A stretch of 6,800 bases of DNA, taken from contig JANXXV010000589.1 of the NCBI GenBank assembly GCA_025350445.1, positions 1-6,800 of the forward strand, written 5' to 3'. A program made the translations under genes and the position numbers. Source of the DNA: Bryobacteraceae bacterium (lineage in GTDB: Bacteria > Acidobacteriota > Terriglobia > Bryobacterales > Bryobacteraceae). This document shows, in pieces, positions 1 to 6,343 of this stretch. Below the pieces are notes generated by a model, which had not been told where the DNA came from, did not search any database, and saw nothing but the letters and a program-made list of their open reading frames with translations. Each line of letters opens with the position of its first letter. The first letter of the stretch is position 1.

Positions 1-1
1 C

Positions 2-961
2 GACGGAGAAGAGGTTCTCATCACCGGCATCATGGAGCACATCGAAGAAGCCGGCGTTCACTCCGGCGATAGCTCCTGCGTTCTGCCCGCTTACTCACTG
101 GGCAAGCAGGAGATCGAAACCATCAAGACTTACACGCGCAAGCTGGCTCTCGCGCTGAAAGTCATTGGCCTGATGAACGTGCAATATGCCATCAACAAGG
201 AGGGGAAAGTGTTCGTTCTGGAAGTGAACCCGCGCGCGTCCCGGACCGTTCCTTACGTCAGCAAAGCGACGGGAGTGCCGCTGCCAAAGATCGCCGTGGG
301 ACTGATGGTCGGCAAGAAGCTTTCCGATTTCGCCGAACTATTGAAAGACGCCGTGGACGGAGTGCTGGTGGCTCCAAAGTTCTTCGTGAAGAGCCCGGTC
401 TTCCCGTTCAGCAAGTTCCCCGGAGTGGACCCGGCATTGGGTCCGGAGATGCGTTCCACCGGTGAGGTGATGGGCGTGGGCGAGAACTTCGGCGAAGCAT
501 TCGCCAAGGCCCAACTCAGCGCTGGAACGCCGCTTCCGGAAGGCGGCACGGTGTTCTTGAGCGTGAATGACCGGCACAAAACGGAAGCTGTTGAGATTGC
601 CAGGCGCTTCTCGCAATTCGGGTTCGACTTAGTGGCCACCCGCGGCACCGCAGCCGCAATCCAAACCGTGGGCCTTAAGTGCAAGACCGTCTTCAAGGTG
701 AATGAAGGCCGGCCGAACGCGGTGGATTTGCTGAAGGCCGGCGCCATTCAACTAGTCATCTACACCGCGACCGGAGCCCATTCGTTCACTGACGAGAAGG
801 CGATTCGGCGGGCGGCTGTGGCGTATCGCGTGCCTTGCATCACCACGATGAGCGGGGCAAAAGCCTCGGCCGAAGGCGTCGCATCCCGGCAGCGGGACCC
901 CATCCGTGTCTGGAGCCTGCAAGAGATTCACGCCGAAGCAAAGGCTACCGGATCCATATAG
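2..961 (+). CDS. carB: Carbamoyl-phosphate synthase large subunit, C-terminal part (5' end outside window)
   Basis: CarB makes carbamoyl phosphate from bicarbonate, ATP and ammonia delivered by the small subunit CarA, feeding pyrimidine and arginine synthesis in the cytoplasm. The frame is open from base 2, giving 319 residues that correspond to about the last 30% of a protein usually near 1,070 residues. The visible part starts in the second ATP-grasp domain (GIMEHIEEAGVHSGDSS, then VLEVNPRASRTVPYVSKATG, which carries the ATP/metal-binding E and N). It continues through FPGVDPALGPEMRSTGEVMG and ends with the MGS-like allosteric domain (from about residue 180; VNEGRPNAVDLL, AIRRAAVAYRVP, SLQEIHAEA). 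The reading frame looks intact and ordinary. It ends in TAG, 17 bases past the stop of the convergent protease gene, and no terminator is visible after it. The family assignment is very secure; the missing N-terminal two thirds cannot be judged. Confidence 0.97.
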   Translation, partial: DGEEVLITGIMEHIEEAGVHSGDSSCVLPAYSLGKQEIETIKTYTRKLALALKVIGLMNVQYAINKEGKVFVLEVNPRASRTVPYVSKATGVPLPKIAVGLMVGKKLSDFAELLKDAVDGVLVAPKFFVKSPVFPFSKFPGVDPALGPEMRSTGEVMGVGENFGEAFAKAQLSAGTPLPEGGTVFLSVNDRHKTEAVEIARRFSQFGFDLVATRGTAAAIQTVGLKCKTVFKVNEGRPNAVDLLKAGAIQLVIYTATGAHSFTDEKAIRRAAVAYRVPCITTMSGAKASAEGVASRQRDPIRVWSLQEIHAEAKATGSI

Positions 962-3329
962 TCACGTTCGCCGGGCTACTCTTGGTTCCTACCACTAGCG
1001 AGACCGGCACGGCGCCAGTGGGCGCATCGCCGGCAATTCGGACGTTCACCTGGAAGACACCCGCCGTCAAACCAGGCGCGGCGCCGGCGTAATCCACAAT
1101 CGCCTCGCGGCCCGCAATCAGTACCTTCACGGGAAGCACCGGTTTTGGCAGCGGCGCCACAGCGGGCTTGCCATCCACGCCCAAGGGCGTTGTCTGCCCC
1201 TCGCCCGTTGCGTAGAGCACTACCGTGGAGCCGCGCTTCGCCGGGTTGGCCTGCGTATTTACCGAGCCGTCCTGATTCAACAGCGCGGCAGGACCCTTGC
1301 CCGAGGAATCGAAGGTGAAGAGTGCCGGCACCGCCTCCACCACAGGCATCAGCAACACATTGGTGTTCTGCCCGTTGTAGTTCACCGTGATTCGTGTGGT
1401 GGTTTTGCCGGCAACCGAGTAGGGCGCCACGGCGCTGATCTGGTTCGGAGACACGTAGATCAGCGGGGCGGCAATCCCGTCAAAAAACACGCGTGTATCG
1501 GCGAGTACGGTGTCCAGATTCCTTGTGCCTGGGTTGATACGCGATCCAACCAGCGAGTCCGGCCCGAACTCGAGCCCGAAGATCGTGATGATCTCGCCCG
1601 GAGAAACCCCGCCATTCAACAGAAAGTTGGCCGCGCTCACGGTGCTGTTCCCGGTAAGTTGTTTCGGAGCCGCGAAGTTCCCGTTGACGATCTTCTGGTC
1701 ATCCACCGTTAGAATTCCAGGCGCCGCCGCACCGCTCAAATCGCCGGACCAGTTCACGAATTTGAAGTTACCGGCGGCAAGCGGCAAAATCCGCAGCTCC
1801 GTCCCCGCGTCATAATACCCGCTGTCCTGCAGCGGCTCCAGTTGCAGCGTCCCGCCGGTGATAGGGGATGTATTCGTCAGCACTTGATATTGCGTCTTAA
1901 ACGCCGCCGTGAAGGTGGCCGGTTCCGCTGTAGCAGTTACCGTGTGAGTGACGTCGCCTCCATCGCTCCAGCTCTGGTAGACATACCGCTGCGTGCCGCT
2001 TTGACTCGGCTGTGTTTCTGCTTCTACTTGCAAAGTATGTGTGCTTCCGGATGTCCAGGCGAAGTTCTTCGGCGTGATGATTGATTTCCCGTCCACCATC
2101 ACGTTGAGCGCCGGGGGGTTGCTCGTAACCTTCGTCAGCACGGAACGCGTAAACGAAGCATCATACTCCGTGAGGGGATCGGTGACCGCAAATCGCAGCG
2201 GATTCGGACCCACGCCGAAAACGGAAAAAAGCCCGAAACCGCTCCAACTCAGAAAGCTGTAGCCGGGGTTCGGCACGGCTGTCACTTCCACCTCCGTCCC
2301 ATTGGGATAGAAGCCGTCGGGCGACGGCGGATTGTATTGCAGCGATCCCCCAACGCTGGCCACACCAAGAACCTTAATGTATTGCACAAAATTCGCGGTG
2401 TACACCGTCACTGCCCCCGATGCGGTGATCGAGTGAGACTGAGATCCCTCGTCGCTCCAGCGGGAGAACTCGTTGCGGGTGACACCGTCGGATTGCGCGG
2501 CCGGAACATTCAACGTGTGAATCGTCCCCGGCGCCCATTGAAAGACCTTAGGGGACGCGAAGGTTTCTCCGTCCACAACGATGCTCAGTCCGCTTGGAAA
2601 GGTCGTGATCGTAGTCTCCGTATTCGCATGGCCATACAGACGCTTCACTACGTCCAGATCGCCCGGTGACAATCCGGCGCGCTGGCCGATTGGGATCCCC
2701 ATAGGGATCGACTGCATGACGGGTTCGCCATTGCGGGAGAAGCCGCTTGGGCTGTAGTGCATGATCGATCCAAAATCGTATCCGCCCAAATCATCCGCGC
2801 CCGAGAGTTTTTGGTCGTATTGTAGAAACTCCCGCTTGTCGAGATTGGCATAGATCACCTGAAGATAGAAATCACGGTCCTGCCGCGACTGCTCATGGTA
2901 AAGACCTACGGCATGTCCGATTTCGTGGATTGTATTGCCCAGGGAACAATCGTCCCCAAGGTTGATCGACTGCGCTCCGCCAATCATCCCGACGAAAGAA
3001 GAACATCCCGATGCTCTGCGTACGAATCGGACGTAGTTAGCCTCTCCAGTCCGGAGCACCAGCCGCAGCCGCGTGTTGTCGTTCCAATGCTGCACGGCGT
3101 CGCTGATGCGCTGCTTATTGGGTATGGCCGCATCAATCGAATACGGTACAATGCCATCCGTCCAACGATAGCCGTCTCCCGTGATCGCAATGGCTTCTTT
3201 AGCGGGAGCCTTGCCGCTCGCCAGGTTGAGAAGGATGTCGCCTTCCGCGACCGCCTCGCCGTCAACAACCTTGTAGTGGACTTGCGCCATTGCGCAACTC
3301 AGGAAACCGGCACAAAGCAATAGCCTCAT
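945..3329 (-). CDS. Secreted astacin-family (M12A) zinc metalloprotease with duplicated linker and Solibacter-type C-terminal domain
   Basis: This is a 794-residue exported endopeptidase, counted from the ATG at 3329. Residues 1-15 form a short signal peptide (MRLLLCAGFLSCAMA, then Q). The prosegment keeps EGDI (residues 29-32), matching the astacin aspartate switch. The catalytic domain spans about residues 50-233. Its zinc site HEIGHAVGLYHE has ligands H135, H139 and H145 and catalytic E136, followed by the typical RQDRD. The Met-turn SIMHY (188-192) includes the fifth-ligand tyrosine. C109 and C128 match one conserved astacin disulfide; the second pair is absent. Residues 240-555 hold two copies of a roughly 158-residue unit ending in a W-S-G motif, resembling divergent InlB B-type repeats. 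Residues 561-794 resemble the TIGR03437 domain. An in-frame ATG at 3350 overlaps the upstream gene by 14 bases, lacks a ribosome site and puts acidic residues before the signal peptide, so ATG 3329 (GGGGGAG 12 bases upstream) is preferred. Substrate is unknown. It is last in the mod gene string. Confidence 0.9.
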   Translation of the reverse strand: MRLLLCAGFLSCAMAQVHYKVVDGEAVAEGDILLNLASGKAPAKEAIAITGDGYRWTDGIVPYSIDAAIPNKQRISDAVQHWNDNTRLRLVLRTGEANYVRFVRRASGCSSFVGMIGGAQSINLGDDCSLGNTIHEIGHAVGLYHEQSRQDRDFYLQVIYANLDKREFLQYDQKLSGADDLGGYDFGSIMHYSPSGFSRNGEPVMQSIPMGIPIGQRAGLSPGDLDVVKRLYGHANTETTITTFPSGLSIVVDGETFASPKVFQWAPGTIHTLNVPAAQSDGVTRNEFSRWSDEGSQSHSITASGAVTVYTANFVQYIKVLGVASVGGSLQYNPPSPDGFYPNGTEVEVTAVPNPGYSFLSWSGFGLFSVFGVGPNPLRFAVTDPLTEYDASFTRSVLTKVTSNPPALNVMVDGKSIITPKNFAWTSGSTHTLQVEAETQPSQSGTQRYVYQSWSDGGDVTHTVTATAEPATFTAAFKTQYQVLTNTSPITGGTLQLEPLQDSGYYDAGTELRILPLAAGNFKFVNWSGDLSGAAAPGILTVDDQKIVNGNFAAPKQLTGNSTVSAANFLLNGGVSPGEIITIFGLEFGPDSLVGSRINPGTRNLDTVLADTRVFFDGIAAPLIYVSPNQISAVAPYSVAGKTTTRITVNYNGQNTNVLLMPVVEAVPALFTFDSSGKGPAALLNQDGSVNTQANPAKRGSTVVLYATGEGQTTPLGVDGKPAVAPLPKPVLPVKVLIAGREAIVDYAGAAPGLTAGVFQVNVRIAGDAPTGAVPVSLVVGTKSSPANVTIWIR
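1665..2138 (-). repeat. Protease linker repeat, copy 2
   Basis: This encodes residues 398-555, the second tandem copy, directly joined to the first. It repeats the same order of landmarks (VDGKSIITPKNFAW, STHTLQV, WSDGGD, GGTLQLEP, GYYDAGTELRI, FVNWSGD). It precedes the C-terminal Solibacter-type domain. A likely role is a beta-rich stalk or adhesive spacer between the catalytic domain and the C-terminal domain; that role is inference. Confidence 0.7.
2139..2612 (-). repeat. Protease linker repeat, copy 1
   Basis: This stretch encodes residues 240-397 of the protease, the first of two tandem protein-level copies. Shared landmarks are a VDG turn followed by P-K-x-F-x-W, a THTL/IHTL strand, a W-S-D-x-G motif, an aromatic F strand, a GG-x-L-Q strand, G-x-x-x-x-G-T-E, and a closing F-x-x-W-S-G. 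The copies have diverged, so this is an old domain duplication and not a DNA-level repeat. Boundaries are approximate. Confidence 0.7.
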
Positions 3330-3336
3330 CTCTCCA

Positions 3337-3876
3337 TTAGACTCCCCCATTCGTTTGAAACAGACGAATTCCCGCTATACCCGCGGCGCCGCTCAGGACA
3401 CACAGGTTAGCGTTGGCAGCGGTCACGCCGCCCAGCGCCAGTACCGGAATCCGCACCGATGCCGCCGCCCTCGCGAGGGTATCCAGGCCAACCGGCAACC
3501 CCTTGCCCGGGGTTGCGAAAATGGGCCCGAACACTACGAAATCGGCTCCTTCGTCTTCCGCCATCCGGACTTCATCCAAAGTGTGACAGGACACCGCGAT
3601 CAATTCCACCAAGCCTCGAAGTGCACGAGCAGCAATGGACCCCGCCGGCAAATGAACGCCCCGCGCACCCGCCGCCGGCGCGATGTCGGCCCGGCTGTTC
3701 ACCAGGATTGGAGTGTTCGTAAGCGCTACGGCTCTCCGCGTCAAATCTAGTAGTGCCTTGGCGCTCAGATCTTTCTCCCGAATCTGAATGTAATCCGCCG
3801 AAGCAGCCTGAATACACCGCAGTAATGGCTCAATACCACCCGCGGCGCGCCGGTCCGTGATGTAGTAGCGAAGCAT
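3337..3876 (-). CDS. ThiE/TenI-family protein (thiamine-phosphate synthase-like or thiazole tautomerase-like)
   Basis: This is a TIM-barrel protein of 179 residues, shorter than the 205-220 usual for ThiE. Family hallmarks are QIREKD (31-36), LVNSRADIA (58-66), GVHLP (73-77), SCHT (96-99), FGPIFATPGKG (116-126), ALGGV (147-151) and GIAGIRLF (166-173). ThiE joins the thiazole and pyrimidine halves into thiamine phosphate, while its relative TenI isomerises the thiazole. Two aspartates that hold the magnesium-pyrophosphate in ThiE are missing: the usual N-D is N60-S61, and the usual G-Q-x-D after GVHL is PAGS. The T-x-T-K loop reads TPGK. These changes lean towards TenI-like activity, so no symbol is given, although an automatic pipeline would probably write thiE. 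Its ATG directly abuts the modC stop (TAAATG) with no clear ribosome site of its own, which suggests coupling to modC translation. Confidence 0.85.
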   Translation of the reverse strand: MLRYYITDRRAAGGIEPLLRCIQAASADYIQIREKDLSAKALLDLTRRAVALTNTPILVNSRADIAPAAGARGVHLPAGSIAARALRGLVELIAVSCHTLDEVRMAEDEGADFVVFGPIFATPGKGLPVGLDTLARAAASVRIPVLALGGVTAANANLCVLSGAAGIAGIRLFQTNGGV

Positions 3877-4947
3877 TTACAGCAACCGCAGCGACCGCGC
3901 CGGAAACTCGATGGCCCATTCCTTGGAGTGCTTATTCCGCTCGTATTCGCCGCGCGGCATCTCCACATGCAAGTCCCCGGCGAACTCAAGCCGCGCGGCC
4001 TGCGGCGATTCAATCACACGCAAGAGTTGCGCCGGCATTTGATAAGACGCGAGTTTTCCGTCTTTTGGTACAGCCTTCAACTGCTGCGGCGCAACCGCAA
4101 TGTGAATATGATCGCCGCGTAAACGGCCCGGATAATATTCGCCGCCGATGTCGAAATCCCCATACCGCAACACACTTGTATTACGAGACGGGTCCAGGGT
4201 CCGGATCTCCACCGGCAGAATGTTGTAGATGCCTAACAGCCGGGCGACGTCGATGTTCGCGGGGCGATCGCACACTTTGGCCGGTGGGCCGCTTTGCACC
4301 ACACGCCCTTCGCGCAGAATCAGCATCTCGTCGGCAAGCTCAAAGCATTCGTCCATGCTGTGAGTAACCAGCAGCATCGGGATACCGAACTCCGCGCGGA
4401 CCTGCCGCAGAATCTCGTAGAGTTCAGCTCGCAGTGGTAAGTCAAGCCCCGCTGCCGGTTCGTCCAGCAGAAGTATTTTCGGACCTCCAATCAGCGCGCG
4501 CGCGATGGAACAGCGCTGCTTCTGGCCGCCCGAAAGTTCGTGCGGTTTGCGTCCCGCCAGATCCGTCAGCCGGAACTTCTCCAACATTCCCACAATCTTC
4601 CGATGGCGTTCAAGGCGCGGCCACATCTCCGCTGCAAAGGCAAGATTGCGGCGCAGCGTCATGTGAGGAAACAACGCGTAATTCTGAAAAACGTATCCGC
4701 AGCGCCGCTGCCGCGGAGGAACATTCACGCGCGTTTGAGCGTCGAAGAGAATCTGATCGTCCAGCAAAATCCGGCCTTCACCGGGCCGCACGAACCCGGC
4801 GATACAGTCGAGCGTAAGTGTCTTGCCGCTTCCACTGGGACCGAACAGCGCAGTGATGCCGTTTGCCGCCGAGAATTCGACATCGAGCGAGAAGGCGGTG
4901 GAATCCGGTCCAGCGGGAAAATGCCGCCGTAGCCGCGCCTGAATCAT
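3877..4947 (-). CDS. modC: Molybdate ABC transporter ATP-binding protein
   Basis: This cytoplasmic ATPase powers molybdate import through ModB. The 356-residue length matches ModC (about 350). The nucleotide-binding domain contains, in order, Walker A GPSGSGKT (36-43), Q-loop glutamine Q88 in FQNYALFPHMTL, signature LSGGQKQR (138-145), Walker B ILLLDEP (158-164) and switch histidine H196 in LLVTHSMDE. All catalytic residues are intact. The last 115 or so residues (YNILPVEI onward) fit a single diverged TOBE-type domain that in ModC binds oxyanion. The start is the ATG at 4947, which overlaps the modB stop as ATGA and has AAGG 6 bases upstream. The open frame extends another 85 codons upstream, but that part is only a shadow of modB. 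Tungstate or another oxyanion is possible as substrate, because paralogous ATPases are close relatives; pairing with a ModB-type permease favours molybdate. Confidence 0.93.
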   Translation of the reverse strand: MIQARLRRHFPAGPDSTAFSLDVEFSAANGITALFGPSGSGKTLTLDCIAGFVRPGEGRILLDDQILFDAQTRVNVPPRQRRCGYVFQNYALFPHMTLRRNLAFAAEMWPRLERHRKIVGMLEKFRLTDLAGRKPHELSGGQKQRCSIARALIGGPKILLLDEPAAGLDLPLRAELYEILRQVRAEFGIPMLLVTHSMDECFELADEMLILREGRVVQSGPPAKVCDRPANIDVARLLGIYNILPVEIRTLDPSRNTSVLRYGDFDIGGEYYPGRLRGDHIHIAVAPQQLKAVPKDGKLASYQMPAQLLRVIESPQAARLEFAGDLHVEMPRGEYERNKHSKEWAIEFPARSLRLL

Positions 4948-5627
4948 CTGACGCCTTGTCGCACCGGAAGAAAACCGGAGCCCAGGCGGTTTGCCAGCGT
5001 CAGAATCAGCAGCGTCACCGCGGAGATTACCAGTACCAGCACGCGGGCCGTCTGGCCGTTGCCGGCTTCCACGGCATCGTAGATCGCCACCGCAACCGTC
5101 TGCGTGCGGTGTGGAATATTGCCCGCGATCATGATAGTGACGCCGAAATCGCCAAGCGCGCGGGCAAACGCTAAAGCCGTCGCCGCCAGAATCGACCGCC
5201 ACGCCAGCGGCAGGCTGACTTCAAAGAACACCCGGAGCTCCGATGCGCCAAGAGTCCTGCCGGCTTGCTCGTAAGTGTGGTCCACACTTTCCAGGGCCGC
5301 ACGAGCCGACTTGATCAATAGCGGGGCCGAATGGAAGATGGCCGCCACAACCGCAGCCTCAGCCGTAAAGACTAACGGGGAACCGAGGACGGTCTCGTGC
5401 AGGCGGCCGAGAATACTCTCGCGCCCGAACGCTACCAGAAGGTAGTAACCAAGGACAGTTGGAGGAAGCACCAGAGGAAGAGCCACGGCGGCATCGAGAA
5501 TTTCCTTGCCGCGAAAATTGCGGTTCGCCAGAATATACGCGAGCGCCAGACCAAGACAAAAAGACAGGATAGTGGAAACCGCGGCGACACGGAGACTGAG
5601 CCACAGAGGAAACCAGTCAATCTGCAT
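4944..5627 (-). CDS. modB: Molybdate ABC transporter permease
   Basis: This inner-membrane permease forms the channel for molybdate, which in the cell goes to molybdenum cofactor. From the ATG at 5627 it has 227 residues, the usual ModB length. Hydrophobic segments lie at about 8-33, 43-67, 86-106, 143-163 and 194-213. Typical ModB stretches are present: LPLVLPPTVLGYYLL, and GDFGVTIMIAGNIPHRTQT near the C-terminus. The cytoplasmic EAA loop that docks on ModC is visible as E120-Q-A...G127...L139-P140. A TTG at 5654 would add nine residues, but it lies in the terminator T-tract and the extension adds nothing recognisable. Neither start has a Shine-Dalgarno sequence. The stop overlaps the modC start (ATGA). 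The expected partner, the binding protein ModA, is not adjacent: upstream is a BON-domain gene behind a terminator. A molybdate-type permease is very likely; tungstate is the main alternative substrate. Confidence 0.93.
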   Translation of the reverse strand: MQIDWFPLWLSLRVAAVSTILSFCLGLALAYILANRNFRGKEILDAAVALPLVLPPTVLGYYLLVAFGRESILGRLHETVLGSPLVFTAEAAVVAAIFHSAPLLIKSARAALESVDHTYEQAGRTLGASELRVFFEVSLPLAWRSILAATALAFARALGDFGVTIMIAGNIPHRTQTVAVAIYDAVEAGNGQTARVLVLVISAVTLLILTLANRLGSGFLPVRQGVR

Positions 5628-5631
5628 GAAT

Positions 5632-5644
5632 CTATTAATTATAG
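5632..5644 (-). promoter_or_regulatory. Possible modB promoter -10 (TATAAT) within a small inverted repeat
   Basis: On the minus strand CTATAATTAATAG contains a consensus -10 hexamer (TATAAT, 5643 down to 5638) between the upstream terminator and the modB ATG. CTAT and ATAG form 4-base inverted arms around five AT-rich bases, which could be an operator half-site pair. A start site about 7 bases downstream would leave an untranslated leader of only a few bases. No good -35 hexamer is found 15-18 bases upstream, where the sequence is the GC-rich terminator stem, and it does not match the known ModE operator. The call is tentative. Confidence 0.35.
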
Positions 5645-5652
5645 GGGCATGC

Positions 5653-5697
5653 AAAAAAGTAGCGCGGGAAGAAGGCTTGCGGCCCGCCTCTCGCGCT
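5653..5697 (-). terminator. Rho-independent terminator of the BON-domain gene
   Basis: Reading the minus strand, AGCGCG (5697-5692) pairs perfectly with CGCGCT (5666-5661). An inner GAGG/CCTT helix and a GC-rich loop lie between them, and the stem is followed by AC and six T (5658-5653). It begins about 30 bases after the BON gene stop and ends 25 bases before the modB ATG. The U-tract lies on the minus-strand side only, so it would act on transcripts coming from the BON gene and separate them from the mod genes. Confidence 0.65.
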
Positions 5698-5727
5698 GGA
5701 GGTTTCGTACAGGGGAGGAAATTTCAA

Positions 5728-6279
5728 TTAGCTGTGGTTCTCAACCCGCAGTTCGTTTTTCACCGAGAACACACCCGACACGCCGTTGGCTCGAAGGTTC
5801 GCGATGTTCTTGTCGCCTTCATTCGCCACCACTCCGGTAAGCGTTACATTGCCATTCTTCACAATGATGTGGATGGACGGCACTGCGCCCAACGCGTACC
5901 GCTGCAGGGACGAAAAACCGTAAATGGAACGATACGTTGCAATGCGAATCCGGTTATCCATCGGCGAAAGCGGCAGTACTTCAATGTTGTTGATGACTCC
6001 AGTTACGCCTTCCAGGCGCTTCACCACATTCTCAGCGCTGGACTTCAATGTCGGGCGCGTTACCTGGCCCGTCAACGTGACACGCCCGCCGTTGACCTGG
6101 AACGAAAGGTCGTCAAAAAGGTTGTAATAGGGCAGCATCACCAGTTCATGCCGCACTGATTTTTCGATACTTGTCTGTGGGACAGCGATCTTGTCGCCCA
6201 CCGAAGCCTGAACGAGTGCCGGCGCTGCAAAAGTCACACCAGCCAAAGCCATTGTCAAATTCCTAATTGTTTTTGTCAT
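5728..6279 (-). CDS. Exported protein with two BON domains (OsmY-like)
   Basis: This 183-residue exported protein consists almost entirely of two BON domains, small folds thought to contact membranes or phospholipid; the OsmY/DolP group helps maintain the cell envelope. Residues 1-25 form a signal peptide (MTKTIRN, a hydrophobic core, then ALVQA before SVG). BON 1 covers about 38-103 with core GGRVTLTGQV, and BON 2 covers about 107-181 with core NGNVTLTGVV. Both keep the glycine and the alternating V-T-L-T-G strand typical of the fold. The start is the ATG at 6279 because AAGGAG sits exactly six bases upstream; in-frame TTG and GTG codons just before it lie within that spacer. The gene follows rmuC by 64 bases on the same strand, with no terminator seen between, so it could be read from an rmuC transcript or from its own promoter. 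A terminator closes it on the modB side. The precise role is unknown. Confidence 0.88.
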   Translation of the reverse strand: MTKTIRNLTMALAGVTFAAPALVQASVGDKIAVPQTSIEKSVRHELVMLPYYNLFDDLSFQVNGGRVTLTGQVTRPTLKSSAENVVKRLEGVTGVINNIEVLPLSPMDNRIRIATYRSIYGFSSLQRYALGAVPSIHIIVKNGNVTLTGVVANEGDKNIANLRANGVSGVFSVKNELRVENHS

Positions 6280-6285
6280 CACCAA

Positions 6286-6291
6286 CTCCTT
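6286..6291 (-). promoter_or_regulatory. Strong ribosome binding site of the BON-domain gene
   Basis: AAGGAG on the minus strand lies six bases before ATG 6279. It fixes that start against the TTG (6285) and GTG (6282) codons that also lie in frame. It is the best Shine-Dalgarno sequence in the window and suggests efficient translation. Confidence 0.8.
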
Positions 6292-6302
6292 GCACTACAT
6301 GA

Positions 6303-6315
6303 GATGGATGGATGG
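6303..6315. repeat. Short GATG tandem repeat in the rmuC-BON gap
   Basis: Three GATG units plus one base (GATGGATGGATGG) lie in the 64-base gap between rmuC and the BON gene, upstream of the ribosome site. The tract is too short to call functional. Apart from it and the ribosome site I see no clear promoter or hairpin in this gap. Confidence 0.5.
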
Positions 6316-6343
6316 CAGCGCGGGTTTCAGCATTTACGGATCT

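Noticed and set aside
884..897. Perfect hairpin TCCCG-GCAG-CGGGA near the carB end, as a possible terminator
   Set aside because: It lies within coding sequence of carB and has no T-tract on either strand after the stem.
2436..2446. CTGAGA, reminiscent of a TPP riboswitch core, because a thiamine gene is nearby
   Set aside because: It is inside the protease coding sequence, on the strand opposite to the genes, and lacks the second conserved TPP element and the hairpins.
2895..3323. 142-codon + strand open frame opposite the protease catalytic domain
   Set aside because: It is antisense to the conserved zinc-site region, has no recognisable domain and no ribosome binding site was found; the frame is explained by constraint on the protease.
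4948..5202. In-frame N-terminal extension of modC by 85 codons
   Set aside because: The extension lies entirely inside modB in another frame, has an arginine- and glycine-rich composition with no domain, and the ATGA-coupled ATG at 4947 gives a normal ModC length.
5628..5727. Molybdenum-cofactor riboswitch or ModE site upstream of modB
   Set aside because: The gap is only 100 bases and is mostly filled by the BON gene terminator; no Moco riboswitch-like structure or ModE-type sequence is visible.
5506..6159. 217-codon open frame on the + strand
   Set aside because: It spans modB, the terminator and the BON gene antisense. Its product is rich in R, H and Q and matches nothing; it is a G+C-driven shadow of real genes.
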